NCBI RefSeq assembly: GCF_016598475.1
Contig: NZ_JAEMUX010000030.1
Span: forward strand, 1 to 64,000
Length of the DNA stretch: 64,000 nt
From: Streptomyces adelaidensis
GTDB taxonomy: Bacteria > Actinomycetota > Actinomycetes > Streptomycetales > Streptomycetaceae
Reading direction: 5' to 3'
Every line of letters begins with the position of its first letter. The first letter of the stretch is position 1. This document shows positions 8,705 through 18,106 of the stretch, piece after piece. Both the position numbers and the translations under genes were made by a program. The notes below the pieces were generated by a model. That model made no database searches. It was not told the DNA's origin and saw only the letters and a list, made by a program, of their open reading frames with translations.

Positions 8705-9736
8705 GTGCGAGCCATGGTGCAGACAGATTTCGGCGGACCCGAGGCCGTGTCCCTACGGGATGTCCCCGAGCCGGTCTGCGGACCGCGCGACGTTCTCGTC
8801 GAGGTCGTGTTCTGCGGGCTGAACCGCCTGGACCTGCTGCAGCGCAAGGGGCCGGGACTGGTCCCCGGCTTCCGGTTTCCGCACGTGCCGGGCATGGACT
8901 TCGCCGGGACGGTGGTGGCGACCGGTTCCGCGGTCAGCTCGGTCGTCCCGGGTGACCGGGTCGTCGCGGACCCCACCCAGGGGTGCGGCAGTTGCTCCCG
9001 GTGCGCGGTGGGCGATCGTGCGTACTGCTCGAGTCCCCGGATCCTCGGCGGCAACGCCCCCGGCGCTCTGGCCGACTACGTACTGGCCTCTGCGGAATCG
9101 ATAGTTCAGGTCCCCGACTCCTTGCCGCTCGCGGCGGCCGTCACTCTGCCGACCGCCGCTCCGACGGCGTGGCACGCGGTGCACTCGGTCGGGGCACTCG
9201 CCGCGGGTGAGACCCTCGTCGTGCACGCCGGCGCCAGCGCCGTGAGCCTGGCGGCCATCGCGCTGGCCAAGCGGGCCGGTGCCTCGGTCGTCGCGTTCGC
9301 CGGCAGCGAGGCGAAGCGGGACGCGGCCCGCACCGCCGGTGCCGACCTGGTGCTGCCCAACGGGGACCCCGACGCGGCGAAAACGGTGTCGGTCTTCACC
9401 GGCGGCGCCGGCGCGGATCTGGTCCTGGACCACGTCGGCACCCACACCTGGCGCACCTCATTGGACTGCCTGGGCATCCGCGGGCGTCTGCTCCTGATGG
9501 GCAACACCAGTGGCGACCAGGTCTCGTTCTCGCTCCAGGAGGTCTTCCACCGCGGCCTGAAACTCCTGGGCACCGGCGGCTACACCTCGGCGGACTTCGT
9601 CGCAGCCACCTCAGCCTGCTTCGCCGACGGCCTGCACCTGCCCACCGCCGCCAGGATCCCGCTCGAGGACCTGGCCGACGCCTGGGACGTGCTCGCTGAT
9701 CGCGAGACGATCGGCAAGGTCGTGATCGAGCCATGA
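8705..9736 (+). CDS. Zinc-binding MDR oxidoreductase (quinone-reductase/alcohol-dehydrogenase type)
   Basis: A 343-residue medium-chain dehydrogenase/reductase. It has the substrate-site block GLNRLDLLQRKG, GHE-equivalent PGMDFAGTVVA, structural zinc cysteines (CGSCSRCAVGDRAYC) and a nucleotide-binding HAGASAVSLAAIALA segment. The family reduces quinones or enones or oxidises alcohols with NAD(P)H; the substrate cannot be read here. The start is GTG 8705 with GTAAGGAGG eight bases upstream, rather than ATG 8714. It overlaps the amidohydrolase gene by ATGA. It is a candidate for a dihydrodiol or alcohol dehydrogenase step that is otherwise missing. Confidence 0.8.
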   Translation: MRAMVQTDFGGPEAVSLRDVPEPVCGPRDVLVEVVFCGLNRLDLLQRKGPGLVPGFRFPHVPGMDFAGTVVATGSAVSSVVPGDRVVADPTQGCGSCSRCAVGDRAYCSSPRILGGNAPGALADYVLASAESIVQVPDSLPLAAAVTLPTAAPTAWHAVHSVGALAAGETLVVHAGASAVSLAAIALAKRAGASVVAFAGSEAKRDAARTAGADLVLPNGDPDAAKTVSVFTGGAGADLVLDHVGTHTWRTSLDCLGIRGRLLLMGNTSGDQVSFSLQEVFHRGLKLLGTGGYTSADFVAATSACFADGLHLPTAARIPLEDLADAWDVLADRETIGKVVIEP

Positions 9737-11112
9737 CCGACCTTCTGATCGTGGGCGGCGACGTCGTCACGATGGACCCCGCCCGACGCGTCCTCACCGG
9801 TGCGACGGTCGCCGTGTCCGGGGACAGTATCGCCGCACTCGGCACGGCCGAGGATCTGCGCGCCTGCTTCCCGGGCGCGCGGGAGATCGACGCGTCGGGC
9901 TGTGTCGTGATTCCGGGCCTGGTCAACGCCCACCAGCACACCACCGTCGACCCCCTCGTGCGCAGCACGATCCCGGACCACATCGGCTCGCACGAGTCGA
10001 TATTCGACTGGATCGTCCCGCTGCACGCCCACGCCGACGGTGACGACGACGAACTGGCCGCGACCATCACCGCGATCGACTGCCTGTCCCGGGGCATCAC
10101 CACCGTGCTGGAACCGGGCACGGTGGCCTACCCGGAACGAGTCGCCGCCGGGCTCGGCACCGCGGGTGTCCGCGGGCGGGTCGGCGGCTGGGGCTGGGAC
10201 GCCGAGGGCGTGCCGTTCGGCGCGCCCGCCGACGAGGTGCTCGCCCGGCAGGAGGACATCGTCCGGTCCCTGCCGGCCACCGGGCCGGTCACCGGCTGGG
10301 TGACGCTCGTCGGCCACGACCTGGCGAGCGACGAGCTCTTCGCCGGGGCGGCGAGCCTGGCCGAGCGGCTCGATGTCGGGCTCACCTGGCACATCTCGCC
10401 GGGACCCGCCGACATCGAGGCATACGCCCAGCGCTGCGCGCGCCGACCGGTGGTCCACTTCCGCGAGCTGGGAGTGCTCGGCCCACGCCTGCTGCTGGGG
10501 CACGCCGTGTGGCTCGACGACGCCGAGGTCGATGCCCTCGTCGAGACCGGAACCGCGGTCGCCGCCTGCCCGGGGGCCTACCTGCGTCTTGCCCAGGGGT
10601 ACACACGCGCCTCCCGCCACGCCGAACTGGTGCGGCGGGGCGGCCGGGTCGCCCTGGGCTGCGACGCGCACAACGCCGGAGACGGTCCGGATGTCCTCCT
10701 TGCCGCCTATCTGTTCGCCGCTCTCGAACGCGACCGTGATCTGCCCGACCCCATCCGCGCCGAGCAGGCGTTCGCCCTCGCGACGATCGACGGCGCCCGG
10801 GCGATCGGTCTCGGTGAACGCATCGGCTCCCTCGAAGTGGGCAAGGCGGCCGACCTCGTCGTGCTCGACGCCCGCGACCCCGCCTGGGTGCCCCGGGGCG
10901 ACCTCGCCCGCCAGCTCGTATGGGGCCATGTGTCGCGCACCGTCCGAGACGTGCTGGTCGACGGCCGCGTGGTCGTTCGCGACCGGCGACCCACCGGCGT
11001 CGACCTCGCGGCCGTCGCCGCGGCCGCCGCCGAACGTTCCGCCGCCCTCCTCAGGCGCGCCGGCATCACCCCCCGCCCCACCTGGCCCATGGAGCGGGCG
11101 GCCGACCGGTAA
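9733..11112 (+). CDS. Amidohydrolase-superfamily deaminase/hydrolase
   Basis: A 459-residue metal-dependent hydrolase. The barrel signature VNAHQHTTVDP supplies the first HxH metal ligands, VGHDLASDEL and LTWHISPG lie in the middle, and LGCDAHNAGDG carries the late metal-binding aspartate. The closing segment GSLEVGKAADLVVLDA is typical of the superfamily. Its overall layout resembles ammeline/guanine/atrazine-chlorohydrolase-type enzymes, which attack nitrogen-containing rings or remove amino groups. It is translationally coupled to the MDR gene by a four-base overlap, so the two probably act on the same compound. The exact substrate is unknown. Confidence 0.8.
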   Translation: MTDLLIVGGDVVTMDPARRVLTGATVAVSGDSIAALGTAEDLRACFPGAREIDASGCVVIPGLVNAHQHTTVDPLVRSTIPDHIGSHESIFDWIVPLHAHADGDDDELAATITAIDCLSRGITTVLEPGTVAYPERVAAGLGTAGVRGRVGGWGWDAEGVPFGAPADEVLARQEDIVRSLPATGPVTGWVTLVGHDLASDELFAGAASLAERLDVGLTWHISPGPADIEAYAQRCARRPVVHFRELGVLGPRLLLGHAVWLDDAEVDALVETGTAVAACPGAYLRLAQGYTRASRHAELVRRGGRVALGCDAHNAGDGPDVLLAAYLFAALERDRDLPDPIRAEQAFALATIDGARAIGLGERIGSLEVGKAADLVVLDARDPAWVPRGDLARQLVWGHVSRTVRDVLVDGRVVVRDRRPTGVDLAAVAAAAAERSAALLRRAGITPRPTWPMERAADR

Positions 11113-11871
11113 GGAGACCCGCCGTTGAACGTCATCGACAAGTCCGGGCTTCCGCCGGCGAAGAAGCAGGGCCCGCTGACGCTACCGATGGTCGCCGGCC
11201 CGGCCGACACGACCCACACGACCCACACGACCCATCCGACGCGACTCCGACACAGGGGTCGACCCCGCGCCGTACGGCTGCTGCACACAGGTCAGCGAGG
11301 GCCGCCGTCGAGCACGGTCACTTCATCGGCGCCCGGCGGCCGGAGACCCCGGAGCCGAAGGACGCCCGGATCGACACCGAGCACACCGCCGCGTTCGTAG
11401 CGAACTCACGACCGGCGAGACATCCGAGCACATCGAGGCGCTGGCCCTCGCACACCCACCGTGCGTCAGCACATGGCCATCGCCGACCGGCGAACCCGCC
11501 CCCGCAGATCGCCGACACGCCGTCGCCCGCCTCCATCCCACCCTGTGGAAGGTGCCGCGTGCGCGAGACGAAGGCCGCGGCGCACACAGCCCATGCTCCC
11601 CGGACGCGCACCTCGCGCTCGCGGAGGCCGTCGGCATCACCACCGACCTTCGATCACGTCCGCCTTTGGCCGCATCGACCCCACCCGGGTCCGAGCGGTC
11701 GGGCGGATGGTCTCCCACGGCTCGTCGCCGCGGGTGAGGAGCCCCTCTCCCACCAGGACCGTGTCTCCTGCGCCGAACTCGATCGGGCCGTCAGCCCCAC
11801 CGGCCGACCGCCACTCCGACGTGACCACCGCCCCGAAGAGGCGGTGCCATCCAGCGAACGGAAGCACACAG
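11113..11871. other. 759-bp spacer with no intact gene; truncated coding start
   Basis: TTG 11125, preceded by AAGGAG just after the amidohydrolase stop, opens a plausible next gene (MNVIDKSGLPPAKKQGPL). After about 28 codons it runs into three 9-bp tandem repeats (ACACGACCC, 11207-11233) and turns to low-complexity frames. On the minus strand around 11640-11820 a short coding-like stretch (FGAGDTVLVGEGLLTRGDEP) could be another relic; I could not identify it. The segment looks decayed or deleted. No promoter for the BMP operon was recognised. Confidence 0.5.
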
Positions 11872-12960
11872 ATGACCACAAGAAGCATGCTCTGGCGTCG
11901 TCGGGCCGCAACCGGCCTCGCCCTCGCGGGAACCCTCGCGCTCTCCGGCTGCGCCGGTAACGCGGCGACCGCGTCCAAAGCGACCCCTGCGGCGAGCGGC
12001 GGCAGCGACTCCCGCCTCAAGGAGCCCGACGTCAACGGCGACGGCAAGGTCGTCGTCGGTGTCCTCAGCCCCGGCGACATCAACGACCGCGGCTACTACC
12101 AGAGCTTCGTCGATTCGGCGGAGGCCTTCGCCGAGGAAAAGGGATGGACGATCATCAAGCGCGGAAGCGTAGCCCCGAGCGACGCGCTCACCGCGGCCCG
12201 CGCGATGTGCCAGCAGAACGTCGACATGGTCGCGCTCGGCGCGAGCGAGCTCAAGACCGCGACCCCCGCCTCCGAGGAGCCGGTCTGCGGCAAGACGGTC
12301 TGGTACCTGCCGTCGTCGTCGGACACCGACGTCCACCCGAGGGTCCTGTTGTCCGCCGACGACCCCAATCAGTCCCTGCTCGCCGCCGGTTACGCCGCGG
12401 GCCTGAAGATGAAGGCGGCGGGTTACACCAAGGCCGGATTCATCACCGGCAACAAGGCCGACTTCAGCGTCAACGCCGCCACGGCGTTCCTGGCCGGGAT
12501 CCGGGAGGTCGTCCCGAAGGCCACCATGACGAGCACCTACACCGGCGACTTCAACGACTCGGCCAAGGCCAAGGAAGCCACCCAGGCACAGATCAGCCAG
12601 GGCATCAAGGTCATCTACCCCTACCTCGGCGGAGCGACCGACGCCGCGGCGCAGATGGCGAACGAAGGTGGCGCGCTGACCCTCACGCCGGGCACTGACC
12701 GGTGCGACTCGACCAGCCCGAAGTACGACATCTCGGTGATCTTCAGCCCGGGTGACTATTTCCGTGCAGCGCTGGAGGAGTTCGCCAAGGACAACCTCAA
12801 GATGGGCACGACGCGTGTGTGGAAGCTGGGCGTCGACCCCTACCCGAGCGTCAAGATCTGCCGGCCCAAGGGTGACGAGGCGCAGCGGCTCGACCAGTTC
12901 ATGAAGAAGATCGGCACCGACAAGATCGATCCGGCGGCCGAGGTCAAGCGCCTCGGCTGA
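11872..12960 (+). CDS. BMP-family substrate-binding lipoprotein of an ABC importer
   Basis: A 362-residue exported lipoprotein: basic start, hydrophobic stretch and lipobox LSGC with Cys27 as the lipidated residue. The mature part reads as a BMP/Med-type binding protein (VVVGVLSPGDINDRGYYQS, ITGNKADFSVNAATAFLAGI, YPYLGGATDAAAQMA). The family usually captures nucleosides, purines or similar solutes outside the membrane. ATG 11872 with GGAAG upstream gives the normal signal peptide; the open frame further 5' is spacer. It heads a four-gene transporter operon (ATPase, two permeases) with short gaps. Inside a catabolic cluster it may bring in the growth substrate. Confidence 0.9.
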   Translation: MTTRSMLWRRRAATGLALAGTLALSGCAGNAATASKATPAASGGSDSRLKEPDVNGDGKVVVGVLSPGDINDRGYYQSFVDSAEAFAEEKGWTIIKRGSVAPSDALTAARAMCQQNVDMVALGASELKTATPASEEPVCGKTVWYLPSSSDTDVHPRVLLSADDPNQSLLAAGYAAGLKMKAAGYTKAGFITGNKADFSVNAATAFLAGIREVVPKATMTSTYTGDFNDSAKAKEATQAQISQGIKVIYPYLGGATDAAAQMANEGGALTLTPGTDRCDSTSPKYDISVIFSPGDYFRAALEEFAKDNLKMGTTRVWKLGVDPYPSVKICRPKGDEAQRLDQFMKKIGTDKIDPAAEVKRLG

Positions 12961-12989
12961 CGCGCCGACAGCCACGAGGAAGATCAGCA

Positions 12990-14546
12990 ATGACACCGAC
13001 GACCTCAGCGGTTCCGATTCTCGAGCTGCGCGGCATCACGAAGTCATACGGATCCGTCAAGGCCTGCGCCGGCGTGGACCTCAAGGTCGACGCCGGCGAG
13101 ATCCACGGACTCCTTGGTGAGAACGGGGCGGGCAAGTCCAGCCTCATGAAGGTCCTGCTCGGGCTGGTCCGGCGCGATGCCGGCACCGTCCTGGTGCGCG
13201 GGGAGGAGGTCGCGCTGGACAGCCCGCAGGAAGCGGCCGAGCTCGGCATCGGCATGGTGCACCAGCATTTCAGCCTCATCAACGGGCTCACCGTGTGGGA
13301 GAACGTGGCGCTCGGCGACAACGGCAAGGTGAACAAGCAAGCCATCCGTACCGACATCGCCGAGGTCTCCGCCCGGTACGGGCTGCCCATCGACCCCGAC
13401 GCACGCGTCGGGACTCTCTCGGCCGGTGAGCGGCAGCGGGTCGAGGTGGTCAAGTGCCTGCGGCGCAACCCGCAGATCCTGATCCTGGACGAGCCCACCT
13501 CGGTGCTGACCCAGGCCGAGTCGGAGGAGTTGTTCGCCGTGCTCGGCCGGGTGGTGCAGGAGGAGGGGCGCGCTGTCATCCTCATCAGCCACAAGCTCGC
13601 CGAGATCGCCCAGGCCACCGACCGGGTGACGGTCCTGCGCAGAGGCCGTATCGCTTTCCGGGCGGTCACCGCCGAGACCACTCCCCAATTGCTCGCCCGG
13701 CAGATGGTGGGCCGGGAGGTTTCCCTGGGAGAGGAGGCCGCCGCCCTCGGCCTGGTGCCGACGGGCGAGAGGCGCAAGGGCGGGGGCGGCGGCCCCGAGG
13801 GGCAGCCGCCCGTCCTCCGCCTCGCCGGACTCACCGTCGAGCAAGGCGGGGTCAGGCTCCTCGCGGACGTCGACCTGACCGTGGGCCCGGGCGAGATCGT
13901 TGCCCTCTACGGTGTCGAGGGCAACGGCCAGGCGACCCTGGGGGACGTCCTCGCTGGGCTGATCCCACCGACCGCGGGCACTGTCGAGGTCACCGGGAAC
14001 AGGGTCGACGTGACTCGGCCCGGCGCTCTCTCGAAGGCAGGTCTGGGCATCGTGCCGGAGGACCGGCACCACAGCGGCGTCGTCCTCGACATGAGCGTCG
14101 CCGAAAACCTGACGATGAAGTCGCTCGACAAGGTCAGCGGCCGGTTCCTGCTGCGGCGGCGCGCCATGCTGGCCGAGGCCCGTCGCCTCGCGGGCGAGTT
14201 CAACATCGTCACACCGTCGCTGGACGCACCCGTGCGCAGCCTGTCAGGCGGCAACCAGCAGCGGGTCGTCCTCGCCCGGGAACTGTCCGGTCACACCCTG
14301 GTCCTGGTGGCCGCGCAGCCCACCCACGGCCTTGACGTCGGTGCCATCGAGGACATGTACGCCCGACTGCGCGCAGCGGCCGCCGAGGGCGTCGGAGTGC
14401 TGCTCATCTCCACCGAATTCGAGGAAGTCATGGCCCTTGCAACCCGGATCGCGGTGATCTCGTCGGGGCGGATCACCGGAGCACTCCCCGTCTCCGAGGC
14501 GACCCCCGAACGGCTTGGCATGCTGGTCGGCGGTGAGGCCGCATGA
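12990..14546 (+). CDS. ABC importer ATPase with two nucleotide-binding domains (BMP system)
   Basis: A 518-residue double ATPase. The first half has Walker A GENGAGKSS, signature LSAGERQRVEV and Walker B ILILDEPTSVL. The second half has the degenerate P-loop GVEGNGQATLG, signature SLSGGNQQRVVL and LVAAQPTHGLDVGA. A weakened second P-loop is normal for sugar/nucleoside importers of this class. It follows the binding protein by 29 bp and overlaps the first permease by ATGA. It would energise uptake through the two permeases that follow. Confidence 0.92.
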   Translation: MTPTTSAVPILELRGITKSYGSVKACAGVDLKVDAGEIHGLLGENGAGKSSLMKVLLGLVRRDAGTVLVRGEEVALDSPQEAAELGIGMVHQHFSLINGLTVWENVALGDNGKVNKQAIRTDIAEVSARYGLPIDPDARVGTLSAGERQRVEVVKCLRRNPQILILDEPTSVLTQAESEELFAVLGRVVQEEGRAVILISHKLAEIAQATDRVTVLRRGRIAFRAVTAETTPQLLARQMVGREVSLGEEAAALGLVPTGERRKGGGGGPEGQPPVLRLAGLTVEQGGVRLLADVDLTVGPGEIVALYGVEGNGQATLGDVLAGLIPPTAGTVEVTGNRVDVTRPGALSKAGLGIVPEDRHHSGVVLDMSVAENLTMKSLDKVSGRFLLRRRAMLAEARRLAGEFNIVTPSLDAPVRSLSGGNQQRVVLARELSGHTLVLVAAQPTHGLDVGAIEDMYARLRAAAAEGVGVLLISTEFEEVMALATRIAVISSGRITGALPVSEATPERLGMLVGGEAA

Positions 14547-15724
14547 GCGCCGCCTCACTGTCGGATCCGGACGATCTCGGCAGGCGCCTCCTCGCCCGGC
14601 TCCGACCAGGGCGCCGTGACTGGATGACGGCAGGCCTCACGCTCGCGCTCATCGGTGTCGCCGGCGGCGTGTCCGCGCTGCTGCTCACGCTGACCGGGGC
14701 CTCACCGAGCGCTTCGCTGGCCGCGATATGGACCGGGTCCCTGGCCAACACCACCGGCTGGACGACGACGCTGCTCAACACGGCGCCTCTGCTGCTGGTC
14801 GCGGTGGGTGCGTGCGTCTGCGCGTCCGCCGGCACGTTCAACATCGGCCAGGAGGGGCAGGTGCTCATCGGCGGCCTGGCCGGAGCCTGGGTGGGGCTGC
14901 GCCTGGCCATGCCCGGCCCGATGCTGGTCGCCGTGGTGCTGGTCGCCGCCGCGGTCGGAGGGGCCGCCTGGGCCGCGCTCAGCGCCCTGATGCTTCGCTT
15001 CCGTGGTGTCAACGTCCCGGTGAGCACGCTGCTGATGACGTTCCTCGCGATCCAGCTCGTCACCTTCGCGGTCAGTACGCCGTGGGTCCTGCAGGAGAGC
15101 GTGCAGGGCGCCGGGGACATCGCTGACGCGCAGTCCAACGCCCTGCCGGCTCATGCCCAGCTCGCCGGCTTCGGGCACTACCCCTCGCTCCAGCTGAACA
15201 CGGGCCTGTTCCTCGCGCTCGTCGCCACGGTCGCGGTCGCCCTCCTCCTGAGCCGCAGCCGGTGGGGCTTCAAGGTGCGCATGGTCGGACTGAACCCGCG
15301 TACGGCCCAGCACGCGGGGGTCCGGGTGGCCGCGCTCGGCGGTCTCACCCTGGCGCTGTCGGGCGCCTTCGCGGGACTGGCCGGAGGGCTGCTGCTGACC
15401 AGTCCGGTCAGCACCAACCGGCTGCAGGCCGGGCTTTCGGACAACGTCGGCTGGGACGGCCTGCTCGTCGCGCTCGTCGCGCGCAACCGGCCCATGGCCG
15501 CGATCCCGGTGTCGTTCGTGTTCGCCGTGCTGCGTGCGGGCGGCGATTTCCTCTCGGCCACCGGCGTGCCGTCGTATCTCGTCGACATCGTCAAGGCGTT
15601 GCTCGTCCTCGCCTTCGTCGCACCGCCCGTCCTCGTCGACCTCTTCCACGGGCGTCGCGGTGCCACACCGCGGGCGGCGCCCGCCGTTTCCGTTGTCCCG
15701 GCCAAGACGGAGGCAGCCGCGTGA
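14543..15724 (+). CDS. ABC importer permease, first subunit (BMP system)
   Basis: A 393-residue integral membrane protein with about nine or ten hydrophobic segments starting at residue 30. The block CASAGTFNIGQEGQVLIGGLAG is typical of YufP/NupP-like permeases that partner BMP binding proteins. The gene overlaps the ATPase by ATGA and the second permease by GTGA. Substrate identity cannot be read from the permease. Confidence 0.9.
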   Translation: MSAASLSDPDDLGRRLLARLRPGRRDWMTAGLTLALIGVAGGVSALLLTLTGASPSASLAAIWTGSLANTTGWTTTLLNTAPLLLVAVGACVCASAGTFNIGQEGQVLIGGLAGAWVGLRLAMPGPMLVAVVLVAAAVGGAAWAALSALMLRFRGVNVPVSTLLMTFLAIQLVTFAVSTPWVLQESVQGAGDIADAQSNALPAHAQLAGFGHYPSLQLNTGLFLALVATVAVALLLSRSRWGFKVRMVGLNPRTAQHAGVRVAALGGLTLALSGAFAGLAGGLLLTSPVSTNRLQAGLSDNVGWDGLLVALVARNRPMAAIPVSFVFAVLRAGGDFLSATGVPSYLVDIVKALLVLAFVAPPVLVDLFHGRRGATPRAAPAVSVVPAKTEAAA

Positions 15725-16635
15725 GCGTTCTGGACAGCACTTCGACCATTCTCGCGAGCGGCGTCCGGCTGACCGTGCCGTTGGCCTTCGCCGCCTGCGG
15801 TGAATACCTGGCCGAGCGTGCCGGCGCGATGAACATCTCCGTCGAGGCGATGATGCTCAGCGCCGCCTTCACCTCGGTCGCCACAGCCAGCGCGACCGGC
15901 AGTGCCACCGTCGGCCTCATGGCCGGCGTCCTGACCGGCCTCGTCGTCGGTTTCGTGCACGGCAACCTCTCCCACCGGGCCCAGATCAACACCTTCGTCG
16001 TCGGCCTCGTGCTGAACGCGCTCGTGCTCGGGCTGACGAGCTACCTGATCACGACCGAGCAGTTCGCCTCGCACCAGGTCGGGGTGCTGTCGATCCCGCT
16101 GCTCGAAGACATCCCGCTCATCGGCAAGCCGCTGTTCTCCGAACGCTGGCCCGCCTACCTTCTGATTCTGCTGGTGCCGCTGACCTGGTGGTTGGTGGAG
16201 CGCAGCCGCTGGGGCCTGGAACTCCGAGCGGTGGGGGAGAACCCGCAGGCCGCCGACGTCACGGGCATCAAGGTGAACGCGCGCCGTCGGCAGGCCTTGC
16301 TGTGGTGCGGCGCGCTGGCCGGCCTCGGCGGCGCGTACCTCGCGGTCGGCGAGGTCGGATCGTTCAACCAGAACATGACCGCCGGACGCGGCTACCTCGT
16401 CATCGCCGCGGTGATCTTCGGGGCCTGGCGGCTCGGCCGGACCATGCTCGGCTGCCTGGTGTTCGGCCTCTCCGACGCGATGCGCCTGGCGCTCCCCGCG
16501 CTCGGTGTCACCCTCAACGCCCAACTGCTCGTCGCGGCCCCGTATCTGCTCGCGCTCCTCGCCATGCTGCTGTTCACCACCCAGCACAGAGAACCCGCGG
16601 CGCTCGGCCGACCCTTCGAGCGTGGGTCGACCTGA
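15721..16635 (+). CDS. ABC importer permease, second subunit (BMP system)
   Basis: A 304-residue permease starting at GTG 15721, overlapping the previous stop by GTGA. The conserved AERAGAMNISVEAMMLSAAF and WGLELRAVGENPQAA blocks match YufQ/NupQ-type partners in BMP importers. It is the last gene of the operon, which ends at a dense array of hairpins before the convergent aldo/keto reductase. Confidence 0.9.
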   Translation: MSVLDSTSTILASGVRLTVPLAFAACGEYLAERAGAMNISVEAMMLSAAFTSVATASATGSATVGLMAGVLTGLVVGFVHGNLSHRAQINTFVVGLVLNALVLGLTSYLITTEQFASHQVGVLSIPLLEDIPLIGKPLFSERWPAYLLILLVPLTWWLVERSRWGLELRAVGENPQAADVTGIKVNARRRQALLWCGALAGLGGAYLAVGEVGSFNQNMTAGRGYLVIAAVIFGAWRLGRTMLGCLVFGLSDAMRLALPALGVTLNAQLLVAAPYLLALLAMLLFTTQHREPAALGRPFERGST

Positions 16636-16656
16636 CAGCAGGGTCCGAAGAGGGGC

Positions 16657-16721
16657 CTCTCGGCATGCCTGTGCGGGCCCTCGTACGTCCGGTACGAGGG
16701 CCCGCACAGGCATGCCGAGAG
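16657..16721. repeat. Perfect 30-bp hairpin, related to the MITE at 56.7 kb
   Basis: Left arm 16657-16686 and right arm 16692-16721 are exact reverse complements (30 of 30) around a five-base loop. The stretch about 16684-16734 aligns with 56743-56798 (shared GTACGAGG, GCCGAGAGCAC and CGGACGCC in the same order and spacing), so this is probably a rearranged copy of the same mobile repeat. It may also end transcription of the permease operon. Confidence 0.75.
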
Positions 16722-16743
16722 CACGGTGTCGGACGCCCCACAC

Positions 16744-16870
16744 GCGCGGCCCTGCGCAGCGGTCCCAGCGCAGGGCCGCGCCGAAACAGGCACGGTCATC
16801 CGAACCACCTCCGTCCGGATGGGCACACCACTCGGCGAACGCCGGCCCCCGCGACGGGCCGGCGTTCGCC
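16744..16870. terminator. Two further perfect hairpins between convergent genes
   Basis: Hairpin one: arms GCGCGGCCCTGCGC at 16744-16757 and its complement at 16768-16781. Hairpin two: arms GGCGAACGCCGGCCC at 16834-16848 and its complement at 16856-16870. With the 30-bp hairpin before them they fill the gap between the permease and the aldo/keto reductase, which converge here, and would act as a bidirectional terminator. No T-runs. Confidence 0.65.
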
Positions 16871-16884
16871 GTGGCACAGCTGTG

Positions 16885-17919
16885 TCAGCGTCGGCGGAGC
16901 GCCGCGGTCTCCAACGCCGGAGGCGTATGGCCGATGTCGTGTGGGTTGAGCACGCTGCCCGGCGCGACGAGTTCGTCGATCCGGTCCAGTGCCTCGGCCG
17001 ACAGCGGCCGGTCCACCGCGGTGAGCTGCGTCAGGAGCTGGTCGTGGGTGCGCGGGCCCATGAGGGCCGAGGTGACGCCGGGATGGGCGAGTACGAACCG
17101 CAGCGCCAGCTCGACGAGTGTGCAGCCCTCGTCGGCGGCGAGGCGCACGAGTTCCTCGACGACCGCCAGCTTGCGCTCGCGTATCCGCTCGTCGGCGTAG
17201 TCGAAGTGGTCACTGTGGGTCCGCGCGCGTGAGTCTCCCGCCGGTTCGGAGCCGGCCCGGTACTTACCCGTCAGCCAGCCGCCGCACAGCGGGCTCCACA
17301 CCATGACCCCCATACGGTGCCGCTGCGCGGTGGGCAGCGCGGCGGCCTCCGCGTGCCGGGTCAGGATCGAGTACGACAGCTGCTCCACGGTGAACCGCTC
17401 GCGGCCGGCGCGCCGTGCCGCCCACTGCGCCTCCACGATCTCCTGCGCCGGGAAGCTCGAGGTCCCGATCGCCCGCACCTTGCCCGCCCGCACCAGGTCG
17501 CTCAGCGCACCGAGCGTCTCCTCGATGCCGGTCCGGGGATCGGGACGGTGGACGAGATACACATCGAGGTGGTCCGTCCGCAGACGTCGCAGGCTGTCCT
17601 CCACAGCACGTCTGATCCAGAGCCGGGAGTTGCCGCGCCGGTTGCGATCGAGCGGCCTCCCGGGCATCTCATTGTGGAACTTCGACACGAGTACAACGTC
17701 GTCGCGGCGTCCCTTCAGCGCGCGGCCGAGAATCTCCTCGGACTCGCCGAAGGCGTACACGTCAGCCGTGTCGACGAAGTTGACCCCCGCGTCCAGCGCC
17801 GTCGACACGATGCGATGGCACTCCGCCTCGTCGGTGTTGCCCCAGGCCCCGAACATCATCGACCCGAGGCACAGCTCGCTCACCTCGATGCCCGTCCCAC
17901 CCAGAATCCGGTAGCGCAC
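16885..17919 (-). CDS. Aldo/keto reductase
   Basis: A 344-residue NADPH-dependent oxidoreductase of the AKR superfamily. It shows the start YRILGGTGIEVSELCLG, the catalytic aspartate/tyrosine region FVDTADVYAFGESEEILG, lysine in VLVSKFHNEM, histidine in LDVYLVHRPDP, and the coenzyme block near the C-terminus (SALMGPRTHDQL). GTG 17919, preceded by GAGGAGAAGAC, gives the family-normal N-terminus; the longer open frame is spacer. It converges on the importer operon and is divergent from the VOC gene. It could act on an aldehyde, ketone or dihydrodiol intermediate. No cluster operator was found upstream. Confidence 0.88.
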   Translation of the reverse strand: MRYRILGGTGIEVSELCLGSMMFGAWGNTDEAECHRIVSTALDAGVNFVDTADVYAFGESEEILGRALKGRRDDVVLVSKFHNEMPGRPLDRNRRGNSRLWIRRAVEDSLRRLRTDHLDVYLVHRPDPRTGIEETLGALSDLVRAGKVRAIGTSSFPAQEIVEAQWAARRAGRERFTVEQLSYSILTRHAEAAALPTAQRHRMGVMVWSPLCGGWLTGKYRAGSEPAGDSRARTHSDHFDYADERIRERKLAVVEELVRLAADEGCTLVELALRFVLAHPGVTSALMGPRTHDQLLTQLTAVDRPLSAEALDRIDELVAPGSVLNPHDIGHTPPALETAALRRR

Positions 17920-18106
17920 GTCTTCTCCTCGTCCTCCCCGGCGACATCCGGCGCCGTCATGCCGCAGGCTTCCACCGCGGCGGGCGCGGAACCGATGTCG
18001 CGCGGGGTCAGTGTTCTCGTCGTACCCGTTGTGTCCGCAGCACATCGACCTCCGGGTGCGCGCAGACCTAGGCTCGAAGAAAACCGCACCACTCACTGGA
18101 GGTACC

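Noticed and set aside
11207-11233. Short regular repeats that could suggest a CRISPR array
   Set aside because: Units are 9 bp and directly contiguous with no spacers; a simple tandem repeat. The same holds for 43791-43845 and 62047-62084.
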